Origin: an uncultured Lachnospiraceae bacterium
GTDB taxonomy: Bacteria > Bacillota_A > Clostridia > Lachnospirales > Lachnospiraceae
Length of the DNA stretch: 5,613 nucleotides
NCBI GenBank assembly: GCA_946529195.1
Contig: CAMMZE010000089.1
Coordinates: 1-5,613 of the forward strand
Direction of reading: 5' to 3'
The stretch's first letter is position 1, and each line of letters starts with the position of its first letter. Of this stretch, positions 5,268 to 5,613 are shown one piece after another. The notes beneath the pieces were generated by a model that had not been told where the DNA came from, searched no databases, and saw only the letters and a list, made by a program, of their open reading frames with translations. The translations under genes were made by a program, and so were the position numbers.

Positions 5268-5613
5268 ATGAAAAAAATCATAGCTTTAGCACTCACTGTA
5301 TTTATGGCTGCTTCTCTTGCGGCATGCGGTGGTTCTTCTTCCAAGGAGACACAGGCACCTGCAGAGTCTGCAGCAGCAGAGTCATCCGAGGCAGGCGCTG
5401 AGGGCGGCGATCTCTCAAACATGAAGGTTGGTTTCATCTTCCTTCACGATGAGAATTCCACTTATGACCTTAACTTCATCAACGGCGCTAAGCAGGCTTG
5501 CGCAGACCTTGGCCTTACTGAGGACCAGTACATGCTCAAGACCAATGTTCCTGAGGGCCAGGAGTGCTACGACACCGCAGCAGATCTTGCTGACGCTGGA
5601 TGCTCCATCATCT
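5268..5613 (+). CDS. BMP-family ABC transporter substrate-binding lipoprotein, 5' part (3' end outside the window)
   Basis: This is the extracytoplasmic substrate-binding component of an ABC importer of the basic-membrane-protein (BMP/PnrA-like) family, whose characterised members bind purine and other nucleosides. The 115 visible residues comprise a lipoprotein signal peptide with lipobox LAAC (Cys20), a Ser/Ala/Glu-rich linker (about 21-50) and the start of a periplasmic-binding-type fold: KVGFIFLHDENSTYDLNF at 53-70, then INGAKQACADLGL and the Cys-containing segment QECYDTAADLADAG. The strand-loop after the linker resembles the BMP-family opening in which the ligand pocket begins. About two thirds of a typical 350-400 residue protein is missing, as are any permease and ATPase genes. 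Leucine codons here are CTT/CTC/TTA with no CTG, unlike the upstream operon, and together with the strong promoter this suggests high expression. The lipoprotein call is firm; the BMP assignment is good; nucleoside as ligand is an inference from the family. Confidence 0.85.
   Translation, partial: MKKIIALALTVFMAASLAACGGSSSKETQAPAESAAAESSEAGAEGGDLSNMKVGFIFLHDENSTYDLNFINGAKQACADLGLTEDQYMLKTNVPEGQECYDTAADLADAGCSII

Noticed and set aside
1..5613. CRISPR arrays, insertion sequences, tRNA or rRNA genes
   Set aside because: No spaced direct repeats, transposase frames, terminal inverted repeats or tRNA-like cloverleaf sequences were seen by eye; nearly all of the window is occupied by genes.

Overview
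The window looks like a chromosomal segment of a Bacillota bacterium, most likely a clostridium of the Lachnospiraceae type. The grounds are strong AGGAGG ribosome-binding sites before every gene whose start is visible, sigma-A-type promoters, two Gram-positive-style lipoproteins, a rubredoxin (typical of anaerobes), and CTG/CTC-rich coding sequence of moderate-to-high GC. The genus is not determined. Every gene I can support lies on the + strand.

Layout: (1) 1-152, the 3' end of a rubredoxin gene, closed by a strong intrinsic terminator (178-205). (2) A promoter at about 217-246 starts what looks like one five-gene operon with gaps of 10-17 bases. Its genes are a lipoprotein carrying a complete barnase-type ribonuclease domain (281-865), a barstar-type inhibitor (877-1242), the TrkA potassium-uptake regulator (1255-2652), the TrkH potassium channel subunit (2663-4144) and UDP-glucose 4-epimerase GalE (4162-5172). 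(3) A near-consensus promoter (5185-5213) and a short hairpin lead into the 5' part of a BMP-family ABC-transporter substrate-binding lipoprotein (5268 to the window end).

The main discovery is the first operon pair. The 194-residue protein would easily be filed as a hypothetical lipoprotein. Its residues 100-193 align without gaps to Bacillus barnase and keep the catalytic set (equivalents of K27, E73, R83, R87, H102, Y103). The next gene keeps the barstar signature YYGxNLDALxDCLT. This is therefore an RNase/immunity pair in which the RNase is predicted to be tethered to the outer face of the membrane rather than freely secreted. The inhibitor carries an unusual acidic C-terminal tail, and residues at the classical barnase-barstar interface differ on both partners. 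The pair sits at the head of a potassium-uptake and sugar-nucleotide operon.

TrkA and TrkH form a standard K+ uptake system, and GalE supplies UDP-galactose (and, from its gate residue, perhaps UDP-GalNAc) for cell-surface glycans. BMP-family lipoproteins often bind nucleosides, so a link between extracellular RNA breakdown and nucleoside uptake is conceivable. That link is inference, because the bmp gene has its own promoter. Identifications rest on motif recognition and hand alignment to sequences recalled from memory; no database search was run.
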